From the NCBI RefSeq assembly GCF_004352915.1, contig NZ_SJSY01000070.1, positions 124,001 through 188,000 on the forward strand: a stretch of DNA of 64,000 nt. The letters are read 5' to 3'. Positions 43,982 to 54,100 of the stretch are shown here, piece by piece. How positions within the stretch are numbered: the stretch's first letter is position 1; the number at the start of each line of letters is the position of its first letter. The notes under the pieces were generated by a model. That model made no database searches. It saw nothing but the letters and a program-made list of their open reading frames with translations, and had not been told where the DNA came from. This DNA comes from Flavobacterium zhairuonense. Its GTDB lineage: Bacteria; Bacteroidota; Bacteroidia; Flavobacteriales; Flavobacteriaceae. A program made the position numbers and the translations under genes.

Positions 43982-44019
43982 AAAGCTATTCTAATTTTTT
44001 AGGGTAGCTTTGTTTTTTT
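43982..44019 (+). terminator. Intrinsic terminator downstream of the glycosylase
   Basis: AAAGCTATTCT pairs with AGGGTAGCTTT (11 bp, two G-T) around an 8-nt loop and is followed by GTTTTTTTA. The 197 nt between the glycosylase stop and this hairpin show nothing else. Confidence 0.75.
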
Positions 44020-44043
44020 ATATAAATGCTTAAAAGAATAATT

Positions 44044-44478
44044 ATGAAAGTACAAACTTATTACAATCACATACGATTCTACATACCTCATCATTTTATA
44101 TATTACCCTGTTCTGATCTTTTTTCTAATCTGCAGCATTTACTTTGCCTGCACAACAAATGACACCTTAATTTGGTCGTTTATCAGCGTCGGATTTATTT
44201 TTCTGTTTTTCTTGGCCTTTATGCTTCGCCAGCATTACGCTTTAATACTTCAAAACAGGATTATAAGACTCGAAGTTCGTTACCGCTATTTTACTTTAAC
44301 CGGAAAACGATTTGAAGAATTCGAATACAAATTAACCGATGATCAAATATTTGCGCTTCGTTTTGCTCCCGATGCCGAATTTCTGTCACTTGTTCAAGAT
44401 GCGCTAAAAAACAATCTTCCGGGCGACTCTATCAAAAAAGCAATCGTTCATTGGAAAGCAGATTATGATAGAGTCTAA
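44044..44478 (+). CDS. DUF6526-family membrane protein
   Basis: This 144-residue protein fits DUF6526: QTYYNHIRFYIPHHFIYYPV, two TM segments (about 18-38 and 46-64), QNRIIRLEVRYRYFTLTGKR, TDDQIFALRFAPDAEFLSLV and a final KKAIVHWKADYDRV. The frame is open from 44026; the ATG at 44044 matches the family start better. Function unknown. Confidence 0.85.
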   Translation: MKVQTYYNHIRFYIPHHFIYYPVLIFFLICSIYFACTTNDTLIWSFISVGFIFLFFLAFMLRQHYALILQNRIIRLEVRYRYFTLTGKRFEEFEYKLTDDQIFALRFAPDAEFLSLVQDALKNNLPGDSIKKAIVHWKADYDRV

Positions 44479-44501
44479 AATAGTTTCAAAGTCGAAAATC
44501 C

Positions 44502-44571
44502 AAAATCTAAAATCTAAAATCTAAAATCTAAAATCTAAAATCTAAAATCTAAAATCTAAAATCTAAAATCA
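44502..44571. repeat. Tandem heptamer AAAATCT, about ten copies
   Basis: Nine exact AAAATCT units (44502-44564) are followed by one AAAATCA (44565-44571), starting 24 nt after the DUF6526 stop codon. It is a microsatellite-like array prone to length change. Confidence 0.95.
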
Positions 44572-44572
44572 T

Positions 44573-44692
44573 CTGGGCGTGCCACCTTTTAAAAAAAGGC
44601 CTTAATATGCTTTGTGCGTATTGAGGCCTTTTTTTAAAAGCTGTCGGGCTATCCGCTCCGCAGTGGCGGACTGCTCCTATCCCTCACGCAGC
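44573..44692 (+). other. Structured intergenic element with long hairpin
   Basis: The element opens GGGCGTGCC (44575-44583) and closes CCCTCACGC (44681-44689), which can pair through GCGTG/CACGC. Inside are a 25-bp-armed hairpin (44586-44640), the sequence GTCGGGCTATCCGC and a TCCGC/GCGGA hairpin. From memory, similar GGGCGTG...TCGGGCT.TCCGC...CTCACGC elements occur in many Bacteroidota genomes; this is unverified here. Confidence 0.6.
44586..44640. terminator. Long hairpin, possible bidirectional terminator
   Basis: CTTTTAAAAAAAGGCCTTAA pairs with TTGAGGCCTTTTTTTAAAAG; the full stem is about 25 bp including G-T pairs, with a 5-nt loop. T and A runs flank the GC core. Confidence 0.7.
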
Positions 44693-44857
44693 ATCCGTTT
44701 TCAAAAGAAGTTTAAGAGTTTACAAAACAAAACTTGAGTTATCAAACTGATATTCAAGTGAATTAATTAAATATTAAACGGTAAAAAATAAAATGGATGA
44801 TTTTTTTTGTTAACTTTAAGTGTTAAAAATTTATCAAAAACTCTAAAATTAAATCCA

Positions 44858-45775
44858 ATGAAAAAATTAATTTGTTTTATGATAGTTTTCTTCTCTTGTT
44901 TTTTGGCCAAAGCACAAACTACTGCCGAAATTCCAGCCGAAACTTTACCCGCCTTACAAAACAACTCTTTAAAATCTGACGAAGGTCAAAACTATGATCC
45001 CGAAGATTTGCCATGGCATGCACGCCGATTTAAATTTACGGCCGGTGCATTTTTTCCCATAAATAATACACAAGTTGAAGTAGGAAGCAATAATGGTGAT
45101 TTTGGAAATATGATCGATTTTGAAAAAGATCTTGGTTTTAAAAAAAACACCCAATCATTTGCTGCTACTTTTGAGTGGCGAATTTCAAGAAGATCAAGAC
45201 TAGGTTCTGAATATTATTATTTAGACAGAACATCAACAAAAGTACTTCAAAAAGATATAGAATTTGGTGATCATACTTATCCAGTTGATGGTCGTGTCTC
45301 AGCATTTTTTGACAATCAGATTATTAGAATATATTACAGCTACGCGTTTGTGTCAAAACCAACTTATGAAATAGGTGCTTTAATAGGTGCTCACGTAATG
45401 TTAATAGATGTTGGTTTGAGTTTGGAAGGGCAAACACAACAAGTTTCTTTTAGTGATGATTTTGGTGTGACTGCTCCATTACCAGATATTGGTGTTTGGG
45501 GAGAATTTGTATTAGGCAAAAAAGTGGGCCTTTATGCTAATTTCAATTACTTCGCTATAAAAGTAAATGATATCGATGGCCGTCTTTTGAGCTACAACCT
45601 TTCTGTATTATATAACGTTTATAAAAACTTTAGTTTAACAGCAGGCTTTACAGGCTTAAACATTAGAGTTGACGCTGAAAAAGAAAGATTAAACGGTTTC
45701 TTTAAATGGGGCTACAACGGACCAACTATAGCGGCTGTTTATACTTTTGGAAAACATATTCAGCTTCATAAATAA
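44858..45775 (+). CDS. Outer-membrane beta-barrel protein, unknown function
   Basis: This 305-residue protein has a signal peptide (MKKLICFMIVFFSCFLAKAQ), a short Pro/Asp-rich linker (about 35-55) and alternating amphipathic strands ending in an aromatic-rich C-terminus (AAVYTFGKHIQLHK): FKFTAGAFFPINNTQVEVGS, ATFEWRISRRSRLGSEYYYL, IIRIYYSYAFVSKPTYEIGA, GLYANFNYFAIKVND. It looks like a small OmpA/OmpW-like barrel. The frame is open from 44807; the ATG at 44858 begins the signal peptide. Confidence 0.78.
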   Translation: MKKLICFMIVFFSCFLAKAQTTAEIPAETLPALQNNSLKSDEGQNYDPEDLPWHARRFKFTAGAFFPINNTQVEVGSNNGDFGNMIDFEKDLGFKKNTQSFAATFEWRISRRSRLGSEYYYLDRTSTKVLQKDIEFGDHTYPVDGRVSAFFDNQIIRIYYSYAFVSKPTYEIGALIGAHVMLIDVGLSLEGQTQQVSFSDDFGVTAPLPDIGVWGEFVLGKKVGLYANFNYFAIKVNDIDGRLLSYNLSVLYNVYKNFSLTAGFTGLNIRVDAEKERLNGFFKWGYNGPTIAAVYTFGKHIQLHK

Positions 45776-45816
45776 AGTTGCTAAGTGACTAAGATGCTAA
45801 GGTTCTATGTTTTTTA

Positions 45817-45932
45817 AACCGCAAAGCACGCAAAAGATTACGCAAAGTTCGCAAAGCTTTTAGATAAAGCTTTGCGAACTTTGCGTTTATATTAAGCTAA
45901 GCAAGAAACAAAACCTTGCGTTCTTTGCGGTT
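45817..45932. repeat. Nested CGCAAAG palindrome
   Basis: An inner perfect 21-bp inverted repeat (ACGCAAAGTTCGCAAAGCTT plus T at 45840-45860, inverse at 45866-45886) lies within weaker outer arms (AACCGCAAAGCACGCAA and TTGCGTTCTTTGCGGTT). Confidence 0.85.
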
Positions 45933-46006
45933 AAATCAACGCAACGTTAAACCTGAAACTTGAAACCTGATCCCGAAGCCTCGGGAGAAACAAAAAAATA
46001 TAAAGA

Positions 46007-46036
46007 AGCCCGAAATCTTTTAAAAGAAATCGGGCT
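46007..46036 (-). terminator. Hairpin at the 3' end of the PUL transcript
   Basis: AGCCCGA (46007-46013) pairs with TCGGGCT (46030-46036) around a 16-nt AT-rich loop. It is 49 nt past the GH97 stop codon on the minus strand. The following T-run is weak. Confidence 0.5.
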
Positions 46037-46084
46037 CATCTGCTCAAACTTAAACTTAACTAAAATAAACGAAAACTAATTCAA

Positions 46085-48103
46085 TTAATTTAAAAGAGTG
46101 AATTTTATAGCTGTTCCTCCACCAGCTGCCAATTTGATATTTATTGAACTCTTGCTATTTACTTTTTGTTTTGAGATCGTTACCGGATATGGATTTGTTT
46201 TATAATCTGCTCCAGGTCCATCAGCATAAACTGTGGCTTCGTATTCTTTTCCAGCATCTAAAAATGACAAATCAACTTTTAAGTCTCTTGTATCTTTATT
46301 TGTAATAGATCCTAAATACCAGTTTTTCTCATCCCAATCCTTACGTGCAACTGTAGTATATTCTCCAATTTTTGAATCCAAAACTTTAGTATAAGACCAC
46401 GTGCATGGAACGTCTTTTATAAATTGAAATTCAGGTTTTCCAACATAATTTTCAGGCAAGTCTGAAGCCATTTGCAACGGACTGAAAATAATCACATACA
46501 AAGCCAATTGATTTGCTAAAGTAGTTTGCACTCGTGCTCCAGAAGGCGTTTTATAATCAAAATTGAAATTTCCTGGCGTGTAATCAAAAGGTCCAGAAAG
46601 CATTCTTGTAAACGGTAAAGTCGTTAAATGCTGTGGCGTATTTCCACCATCAACTGACCAAGCATTGTATTCCTGTCCTCTTCCGCCTTCTTGTGACATA
46701 AAGTTTGGATACGTACGCTGAATCCCTGTCCCTTTCATTGGCTCGTGATTGTCAATCATAATGTGATATTTCGCTGCCGTTTCGATTACTTTTCTGTAAT
46801 GACGCGCTCCATACTGACTATCATGCCATTCTTTTTTGTCCAAATATTTATTTACATAACCCGTTTTAACCGAGTTAACACCCATTTTTTGGTACAACTT
46901 AAAAGCGTCTTCCAATTGGCTTTCATAATGTTTTGAAGCGCCTGCTGTTTCATGGTGCCCAATTAAACGTACATTTTTTATAGCCGCATATTTTGTGATT
47001 TCTTCTAAATTAAAATCGGGATACGCTTTTACAAAACTAAATGCAGATCCGTCTGCAGTCCAGTCGCCATCCCAGCCCTCGTTCCAGCCTTCAACCAGAA
47101 CGCCGTCAAAATTGTTTTTCGCAGCAAAATCAATATATTCTTTCGTATTTTTTGTTGTTGCGCCATGTTTTGGTCCTTGTCCCCAAGTGAATTTTTCTAA
47201 ATGCATTCCCCACCAAATTCCAATATATTTTGATGGCGTAATCCAAGAAAGATCTTCAATTTTTGAAGGCTCATTTAAATTCAACATAATGGTCGAAGTT
47301 GCAACATCGCCCGGAGTTTTTCCAACAACAATCGTTCTCCAAGGCGTAACAAAAGGTGCTTCTGCATACACTTTTACACCGTCAGCCCAAGGCACTAAAT
47401 CGCTTTTGTATTGTTTGTCGCTTGTTTTTAAAAGTGTCATTGAGGCAAAATCAGTCAAATTTGCTTCGTGAATAGCCACATACAATTTCTCTTTTGTTTC
47501 AAAAGTTGCCGGCGTGTTGATAGTATCTGTTTGACTAATTGGCGTTTTACGATATTCACTTTCATAATAGCTATTTTCACGATGAACAGGAATCCACCAA
47601 ACATCATTATTTGATTTAAAAGTAAACTGTGTAATTTCATTCGAAATCTTCACTTTGCCTAAATGAGGCTGTTTTGGGAAAGAATAACGAAATCCTACAC
47701 CATCATCAAAAACTCTGAAAATAATATCAACCAAGCGTTCTTCACCTTTAGCTTCCTTCAAATGAACGATCAATTCATTATGATGATCGCGCACTTTTTT
47801 GAATTCTCCCCATGGCTGTTCCCAAGTTTCATCAGCAGTTTTTTCTTCAGTAGAAACCACTTCAAAACCATCTGTCATTTTTTGAATTCCCTGAAACTCA
47901 AATCCCATCAATGAAGGTTCAATAACCGATTTTCCGCTAGAAGTAAAGCTGTACTGAGGCTGTCCAGAAGGAGTTAATTCAAAAACCAATTCGGTGTTTT
48001 TTCCTGGAGAACTGATTTTATAGGTCGTTTTTTTAGTACCGCAAGCGCAAATCAGCATTGAAGCTAAAGCAATCAGGCAGTATCTATATTTTATGTTTTT
48101 CAT
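46085..48103 (-). CDS. GH97 alpha-glucosidase-family lipoprotein (SusB-like)
   Basis: This 672-residue enzyme has a lipobox (SMLICAC, C21), an N-terminal beta-sandwich (about 30-290), a (beta/alpha)8 barrel (about 295-570: KYIGIWWGMHLEKFTWGQGP, NFDGVLVEGWNEGWDGDWTA, AAKYHIMIDNHEPMKGTGIQ, TYPNFMSQEGGRGQEYNAW) and a C-terminal beta domain. GH97 members hydrolyse alpha-glucosides (inverting) or alpha-galactosides (retaining). Assignment between those groups would need catalytic-residue alignment. It is the last gene of the SusCD-type locus, 25 bp after the GH71/99-like gene. Confidence 0.92.
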   Translation of the reverse strand: MKNIKYRYCLIALASMLICACGTKKTTYKISSPGKNTELVFELTPSGQPQYSFTSSGKSVIEPSLMGFEFQGIQKMTDGFEVVSTEEKTADETWEQPWGEFKKVRDHHNELIVHLKEAKGEERLVDIIFRVFDDGVGFRYSFPKQPHLGKVKISNEITQFTFKSNNDVWWIPVHRENSYYESEYRKTPISQTDTINTPATFETKEKLYVAIHEANLTDFASMTLLKTSDKQYKSDLVPWADGVKVYAEAPFVTPWRTIVVGKTPGDVATSTIMLNLNEPSKIEDLSWITPSKYIGIWWGMHLEKFTWGQGPKHGATTKNTKEYIDFAAKNNFDGVLVEGWNEGWDGDWTADGSAFSFVKAYPDFNLEEITKYAAIKNVRLIGHHETAGASKHYESQLEDAFKLYQKMGVNSVKTGYVNKYLDKKEWHDSQYGARHYRKVIETAAKYHIMIDNHEPMKGTGIQRTYPNFMSQEGGRGQEYNAWSVDGGNTPQHLTTLPFTRMLSGPFDYTPGNFNFDYKTPSGARVQTTLANQLALYVIIFSPLQMASDLPENYVGKPEFQFIKDVPCTWSYTKVLDSKIGEYTTVARKDWDEKNWYLGSITNKDTRDLKVDLSFLDAGKEYEATVYADGPGADYKTNPYPVTISKQKVNSKSSINIKLAAGGGTAIKFTLLN

Positions 48104-48128
48104 TATTTAATTGTATTAATTACAACTC

Positions 48129-49376
48129 TTATTTTATTTCGCTTAGTATTTGTTTTGCTTTTGCGGGCTGCATCGAAACAAAATAATTAAAAGCCTGATC
48201 TAATTTTTTCTGAGCGTCAGCGCTGCTTTTCTTTTCAATTCTTAGGTTATAGAGTTTACTTATATCTGCAAAATAAGATTCGGTATTTTTTACTCCGGCA
48301 AAAGTTTTCACTTTTTCGATATAATTGTATCCAAATTCAACTGTTGGTTCAAACATGGTTCCTTCGCCAAAGTCATTCCAAGTAATCAATTGCAAGTAGC
48401 TTAGGTTTGCATTTTTAGCCAGATTAAGTGTTTCGTCTAGCGTTGCACCATTATTATGCTCTATTGTCCAGCCAATTGCCGCTCCCCCACCGCCTTCAGC
48501 ATAAAAATCTTTAAAACCAGGATAAGCACTTCCCATTGCTACTGAAAGTTTTGGTTTTGTATTCGTATAAAAATTAGTCAAATAAGTGCTGTTTTTATAA
48601 ACCCATGCATATTCTCCAGAAGCATTATCTCCGGCTTCAACAGATTGATCCCAAAGCGTAAGGAAAGTAGGTTTTGCTGTCAATGAGCTAAAAACATTTG
48701 TCCATTCTGCAGGTGTTTGCAATACAATTGGTCCAAAATTCATCAATAAAGGTTTCCCGTTTATTTTGATGTAGTTTGCATTATTAAAACAATTGGTCTG
48801 CAAATAACTTAAATCTGTTTTTGCTGCGCTGGTTACTGAAATTGCTTTTCCTGCGTTTACAACATTTGTCGTTACTCTGTCTTCATACACAATCGCATAC
48901 TCAAGACCAACTTTGCTCAACATGGCAATTAATTGCTCTGTATTTTCTTTTACCATTCGGTAATCGTTTACGTCATATGTTCCATACCAATCAATCAAAA
49001 CACCATCAATCCCTGAATATTTCATCAATAATAAATGATTTTCAATCACATTTTTGTCGCCCGAATGATAGGGACCAATCAGCGGATAATAGTACGATGC
49101 AATTTCTCTTCGATTATTTGCTCCTACATTATTTGGATTTTTGTTAGCCATTGTCCAGTGATATCCCCATTTTTTATCGGCACTGCTTTCATTGGTTTCA
49201 AACCAAGGCATATAATGAACGTAGATTTTGGTGCTGTTTGTTTTTTCAATGGCTACAGGAGCAAGTGTTTCTGGCTCTATAGGCTTATCTGGACCTTTAT
49301 TATCATCACCGCTGCACCCGGCGGCGATCAAAATATTCACGATCCCGAAAAACAATAAGGTGATAGATCTTTTCAT
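48129..49376 (-). CDS. GH71/GH99-like glycoside hydrolase lipoprotein
   Basis: This 415-residue protein has a lipobox (NILIAAGC, C21), a short Asp/Pro-rich linker and a TIM-barrel-like domain: KIYVHYMPWFETNESSADKK, REIASYYYPLIGPYHSGDKN, MKYSGIDGVLIDWYGTYDVN, GLEYAIVYEDRV, ITWNDFGEGTMFEP. The pattern fits the GH71/GH99 clan, which includes alpha-1,3-glucanases and endo-alpha-mannosidases. The last ~50 residues are helical. It is cotranscribed with the SusD and GH97 genes. Confidence 0.82.
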   Translation of the reverse strand: MKRSITLLFFGIVNILIAAGCSGDDNKGPDKPIEPETLAPVAIEKTNSTKIYVHYMPWFETNESSADKKWGYHWTMANKNPNNVGANNRREIASYYYPLIGPYHSGDKNVIENHLLLMKYSGIDGVLIDWYGTYDVNDYRMVKENTEQLIAMLSKVGLEYAIVYEDRVTTNVVNAGKAISVTSAAKTDLSYLQTNCFNNANYIKINGKPLLMNFGPIVLQTPAEWTNVFSSLTAKPTFLTLWDQSVEAGDNASGEYAWVYKNSTYLTNFYTNTKPKLSVAMGSAYPGFKDFYAEGGGGAAIGWTIEHNNGATLDETLNLAKNANLSYLQLITWNDFGEGTMFEPTVEFGYNYIEKVKTFAGVKNTESYFADISKLYNLRIEKKSSADAQKKLDQAFNYFVSMQPAKAKQILSEIK

Positions 49377-49410
49377 ATTAATTAATATTTTTATTTATGC
49401 TTTCTGGATG

Positions 49411-49510
49411 AATTATTTCACGCAGATTTAAAAAGATTTAAGCAGATTCTCGCAGATTTATTATATTAAATTAAATCTGCCAAAATCTGCAGAATCTGCG
49501 TGAAATAATT
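49411..49510. repeat. Inverted repeat with 18-bp perfect arms inside the PUL
   Basis: AATTATTTCACGCAGATT (49411-49428) and its exact inverse (49493-49510) enclose several AAATCTGC-type sub-repeats. It lies between the SusD and GH71/99 genes, within the presumed transcript. Confidence 0.85.
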
Positions 49511-49586
49511 TTTTTATCATCTTGAGAATATTAAAACATGTCAGCCTTCCACGACTAACCAACATGGAAGACTGACATTCAATGAC

Positions 49587-51089
49587 CTAATACCCAGGAT
49601 TCTGTTTTAGGTTTTTATTTGTTGTTAAAACGGTGCTAGGAATTGGGAAAATCGCTCTGTATTTTTCTGTAGTTCCTTTTTCCCACCATGGCAAGAAGAA
49701 TGTTCCAAAACGAATATTGTCTGTTCTTCTTCTTCCTTCAAAAGTAAATTCCTTCAATAATTCCTTATCGATAAATGCAAGATCAATAGTTGTTGGCATT
49801 TCCTCACCAGCACGTGCTGTAACTTGTTGTAGGAAAGGTTTAGCCAAATCTGGAGAACCCAGACGAACATAACATTCTGCTTGCATCATCAAGATTTCGG
49901 CATAACGAATCACCACTAAATCATGATCACGCTCCCAAGTTTCTCCTTCTTTCATTTCATATTTTCCTAAACGAACTCCTTGGTTTTCTTTGGCGTCAGC
50001 AACACTATTCACTTCTTCAGTATAAGTTAGTTTTTCACCGTTATCCATAACGATAACTTGTCCTGTAGCTTTGTTAATTTGATCTCCGGCAACCATACAT
50101 TTTTTTCTTTTATCTGTATCAGCAAAAGTTGAGAATACTCCTGGCTGTGCACACATTCCGTTTGCGCTCCAAGGATAATCGCCAGTTGCAGAAACGGTTA
50201 ATTTATGCAAATAGTGGCAAGACATTGAATTCATGTAATTTCCAACAGTTCCCGCTTTTGAATCGTAAGGAATTGCAAAAATGATTTCTGGTGATTTTTG
50301 ATTCTCAGTAGCGAAATTGGCAAAGAAATCTGGCGTTAATGAATAACCCGAAATTTTTTGGCACATATTAATACAATCCTGCCAACGCGCTGTTCCAATA
50401 AAAGCTTCAGAATTTAGATATAATCTTGCCAATAAAGAATAGGCGACATTTTTTGTCATTTTAGAATACACCACATTTGCATTTAAATGTGGAAGAGCAT
50501 CTGTCAATTCTTTTTCGACAAAATCATACACTTGTTTTCTTGTAGAATTTGACGGAAGCGAAGTGTCTTCAAAATTGGTTACAATTGGCACATTTCCGAA
50601 TAAATCTAAAAGATTATAGTAATAGTAAGCTCTCAAAGCTTTTAATTCGGCATAAATTGGTGCTTTTGAAGTATCAGACAAAGACGATTTATCGATTTGA
50701 TAAATGATCGAATTGATCTTTGCAATCCCAGTATAATTGTAACGCCAAGCCGAAAGAATCATTCGGTTATCTGCTTTCCAAGTATGTTTCTGTGCATCCT
50801 GATATTGACCGCCATCGTACCAGTTTGTCCCTCTGGTAGGAATTGTCGCCTCATCAGAAACTGTTTCAGTTAAAAAGAATACATACTCACAAGTTGGGTA
50901 GTTGTTTGATATTCCGTCAGCGAATCCTCGTAGAGAAGAATAAGCCCCTCCAACTAATGCATCAACTTCTTTGGAAGTATTTCCAAAATTTCCATCCTCT
51001 ACTTTATCATATAAATCTTCACTTAAATCTGTACATGATATCGTAAAAAGCATGCTTATCAATATTGCTGCTGTTATTTTGATTTTCAT
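49587..51089 (-). CDS. SusD/RagB-family outer-membrane lipoprotein
   Basis: This 500-residue surface glycan-binding lipoprotein has a lipobox (LFTISC, C19), SusD TPR-like helices (LKALRAYYYYNLLDLFGNVP, AYSLLARLYLNSEAFIGTAR) and the C-terminal RagB/SusD segment (LVVIRYAEILMMQAECYVRL, ELLKEFTFEGRRRTDNIRFG, IFPIPSTVLTTNKNLKQNPG). It pairs with the SusC porin encoded 25 bp upstream. Confidence 0.95.
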   Translation of the reverse strand: MKIKITAAILISMLFTISCTDLSEDLYDKVEDGNFGNTSKEVDALVGGAYSSLRGFADGISNNYPTCEYVFFLTETVSDEATIPTRGTNWYDGGQYQDAQKHTWKADNRMILSAWRYNYTGIAKINSIIYQIDKSSLSDTSKAPIYAELKALRAYYYYNLLDLFGNVPIVTNFEDTSLPSNSTRKQVYDFVEKELTDALPHLNANVVYSKMTKNVAYSLLARLYLNSEAFIGTARWQDCINMCQKISGYSLTPDFFANFATENQKSPEIIFAIPYDSKAGTVGNYMNSMSCHYLHKLTVSATGDYPWSANGMCAQPGVFSTFADTDKRKKCMVAGDQINKATGQVIVMDNGEKLTYTEEVNSVADAKENQGVRLGKYEMKEGETWERDHDLVVIRYAEILMMQAECYVRLGSPDLAKPFLQQVTARAGEEMPTTIDLAFIDKELLKEFTFEGRRRTDNIRFGTFFLPWWEKGTTEKYRAIFPIPSTVLTTNKNLKQNPGY

Positions 51090-51114
51090 TTGTTCTATTT
51101 TTGAGTTAATTCGC

Positions 51115-54100
51115 TTAGTTATTTAGCGAGAAATTTAATCCAACAGAAATTGTTGTTGGTCTAGGATAATTGTTATATCTGTCGATACCCGGAGATGCTA
51201 AACCTGTTTGATCAATAACACCATTTACTCCATTTTGCGCATTTAAGCCAATTTCTGGATCAACACCTTTGTAACCTGTAATTACAAAAAGATTTTCTCC
51301 CATTAAATAAAATCTAAGTTTTGATTTTTGTTGCGTACCAAGAGGCATCGTATAACCAAAAGAAAGTGTTTGAAGTCTGAAGAACGAAGCATCCTCAATC
51401 CAGTAATCAGAATATTTAGGCGCTGATGTAATACCGCTTCCCAAGAAATCATCTGGAACATTGTAAGCTGGCAATCTTGTTGGATCATTAAGCATCATAT
51501 TTGTTGCATTTAATGCTTTTTGGCCAAACATTCCGTAACCGCTGATACCAAGATCAAATTTTCCGTAAGTAAAGTTCATCCCGATTCCTAATGTTAAATC
51601 TGGCTGAATATTTCCTAAATCTGTTTTATCAGCATCAACTAAAGCGCTTTCTGGAACGATATCTCCAGCTGCATTGTAGTACTGAATTTTACCAGCTGAA
51701 TCAAGACCAGCATTTCTGAATCCCCAGAAAGTTCCAACAGGATAACCCTCAGCAATAATTTGAGAATATTGTCCAGACATACCTGCTAAACCGTGTAAAG
51801 AACCGCTGTAAATAACATCTGTTTTATACGTTGGGTTTGAAAGTTTTTCGATTTTTTGAACGTTGTGTCCAAGCGTTAAATTAGCATTCCAATTGAATTT
51901 TGGTCCTTTGATGATATCGGCATTCAAAGTAAGCTCAACTCCTTTGTTTGACATTTCACCAACGTTTGCCAACATAGTTCCCACTAAATAAGGTGGCTGA
52001 GGCACTTCATAAGTGTATAACAAATCTTTTGTTTGTTTAGAATACCACTCAAATGAACCTGAGATTCTGTTGAAAAGCGTAAAATCAAAACCAACATTTA
52101 TCTGCTCAGTTGATTCCCATTTCAAATCCGGATTTGGATTTTGTTGTGGCGAATAAGCCAAACTCCAAGTTCCTGTAACTGGATCATAGTAACTGTCGTT
52201 TCCAACTCCTAAAATAGAAAGCGATTTGTACTCTCCAATTCCATCTTGATTACCCGTTACACCATAACCTACTCTCAATTTCAAATTGTCAAGCCAGCCT
52301 TTTGTACCATCCATAAATCCTTCATTTGAAATTTTCCAAGCCACAGAAGCTGATGGGAAAGTTCCCCATTTATTGTTTTCTCCAAAACGGCTTGAACCGT
52401 CTCTTCTTACTGTTGCTGTCAGCAAATATTTTCCGTCATAAGAATAATTGGCACGAGCATAAAATGAAACCAAATTTGATTTTCCTTTATACGAATACAC
52501 ATCACCCAAACGATATTTGTAACCTGCACCTAAATTATTGTAGCTAAAAGCATCTGTTACGAAACCACTTCTTTGCGCTCCAAAACCTTCATAGATATTT
52601 TCTAAATAAGAATATCCTCCAAGCGCGCTAATATTATGTTTATCAATCACTTTAGTATAATTTACATAAAGTTCGCCTTGCGCATTTGTATACTCTGCGT
52701 ATGTTCTTTGAGCGTAACCACCTTCTGTAGTTCCTTCTAGAACAGCATAACTTGGTTTGTAAGTACCTCCTTTAACTGCATTATGTTCTAAAGAAATATT
52801 AGCAACAGCCAGGAAATCATTTAAAAACTTAACCTCAGTTTTAAAATAGCCTAAAAGTCTGTGTCTTTCATTGTCAACTGTTCTGTTTGTCAAAAGCTCA
52901 ACTGGATTGTAGTATTGATTGCCTGCTACAGATGAAAATTCTCCTGTTGGTGTATAAACCGGAATTGTTGGATTCAAGTTGTAAGCATATTCAAATATTC
53001 TGTAGTCAATTGGGTGCCATTTATCGATATTAGCAAATAATCCCATGTCGAATTTTACATCTTTATTATCTCCAAGATATTGATATGCTGTAACGTTTCC
53101 GCTAAGTCTTTCTAAACCAGAATTTTTAATAACTCCTTCATTGTTTAAGTATGAAAGTGAAGTTCTAAAGCCACTGTCAGCTTTACCTGAATTGATAGTT
53201 AAAGTGTGAGATTGTGAAATAGCTGTTTGCTCAATTGCTTTTTGCCAATCTGTATTTGCGCCGTAATCAACTGCATCTTTATTTCCTGTAGTACGAACAT
53301 AATTTCTCCATTGATTTGCTGATAAAAGATCTAAATTATCATTTACATAACCAATACTTGATAAACCACTGTAAGTAACAGAAACACCTTTTGTACCTGA
53401 TTTTGTTGTAATGATGATAACCCCGTTTGCTCCTCTAGAACCATAAATTGCAGTTGCCGAAGCATCTTTTAAAACATCAACTGTTTTAATATCTGAAGGT
53501 TGTACAATGTTGATATCAACACCAGCAATTCCATCAACTACAATTAATGGGTTGTTGCTTGCTGTTAAAGATGTTCCTCCACGAAGTCTTAAAGTAGAAC
53601 CCGCCGCTGGATCACCAGAAGGACGAATAACATTTAAACCAGCTACTTTTCCTTGCAAAACCTGCTCTGTAGAAGAGATTGTTCCTTTTACTAAATCATC
53701 TGCTTTTACAGTTGAAATTGCTCCTGTTAAATCAGCTTTCTTTTGAGTTCCGTAACCAACGGCTACTACTTGAACTTCTGCCAATTGATAACCATCATTT
53801 TGCAAACGAACATCAAGATTTTTAGTTGCTGAAGTGATTTGTATTTTCTGATTTGTTGATCCAATAAATGAAACTTCGATCGAACCTCCTACGGCTACCG
53901 TCAAAGTGAATTTTCCGTCAAAATCTGTTGTGGTTGCATTTTTTGTACCCACCTCAATTACCGAAGCTCCTGGCAATACAGTGCCTGTATTGTCATACAC
54001 AGTTCCTGAAATCTGCTTTTTTTCTTGCGCAAACATTCCTGCCGAAAGAAAAAGCATGAAAATCATGAATACTGCAGTTTTAGTAGTCCACATTTGATGC

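Larger units (their letters stand above)
44479..44857. other. Gene-free spacer with tandem heptamer and structured element
   Basis: This 379-bp spacer contains the AAAATCT tandem array (44502-44571) and a GC-richer structured element (44573-44692). An AT-rich region leads to the barrel gene, with TAACTTTA at 44811-44818 as a possible imperfect -7 box. No gene is seen. Confidence 0.75.
45776..46084. other. Convergent spacer with palindromes
   Basis: This 309-bp spacer between convergent genes contains the nested CGCAAAG palindrome (45817-45932), a TCCCGAAGCCTCGGGA palindrome near 45971-45986, and a small AGCCCGA/TCGGGCT hairpin (46007-46036). No gene is seen. Confidence 0.75.

Noticed and set aside
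44502..44571. Possible CRISPR array
   Set aside because: Units are 7 bp in direct tandem with no spacers and no cas genes nearby.
46995..47471. 158-residue open frame antisense to GH97
   Set aside because: Fully inside a well-supported gene and has no recognisable domain.
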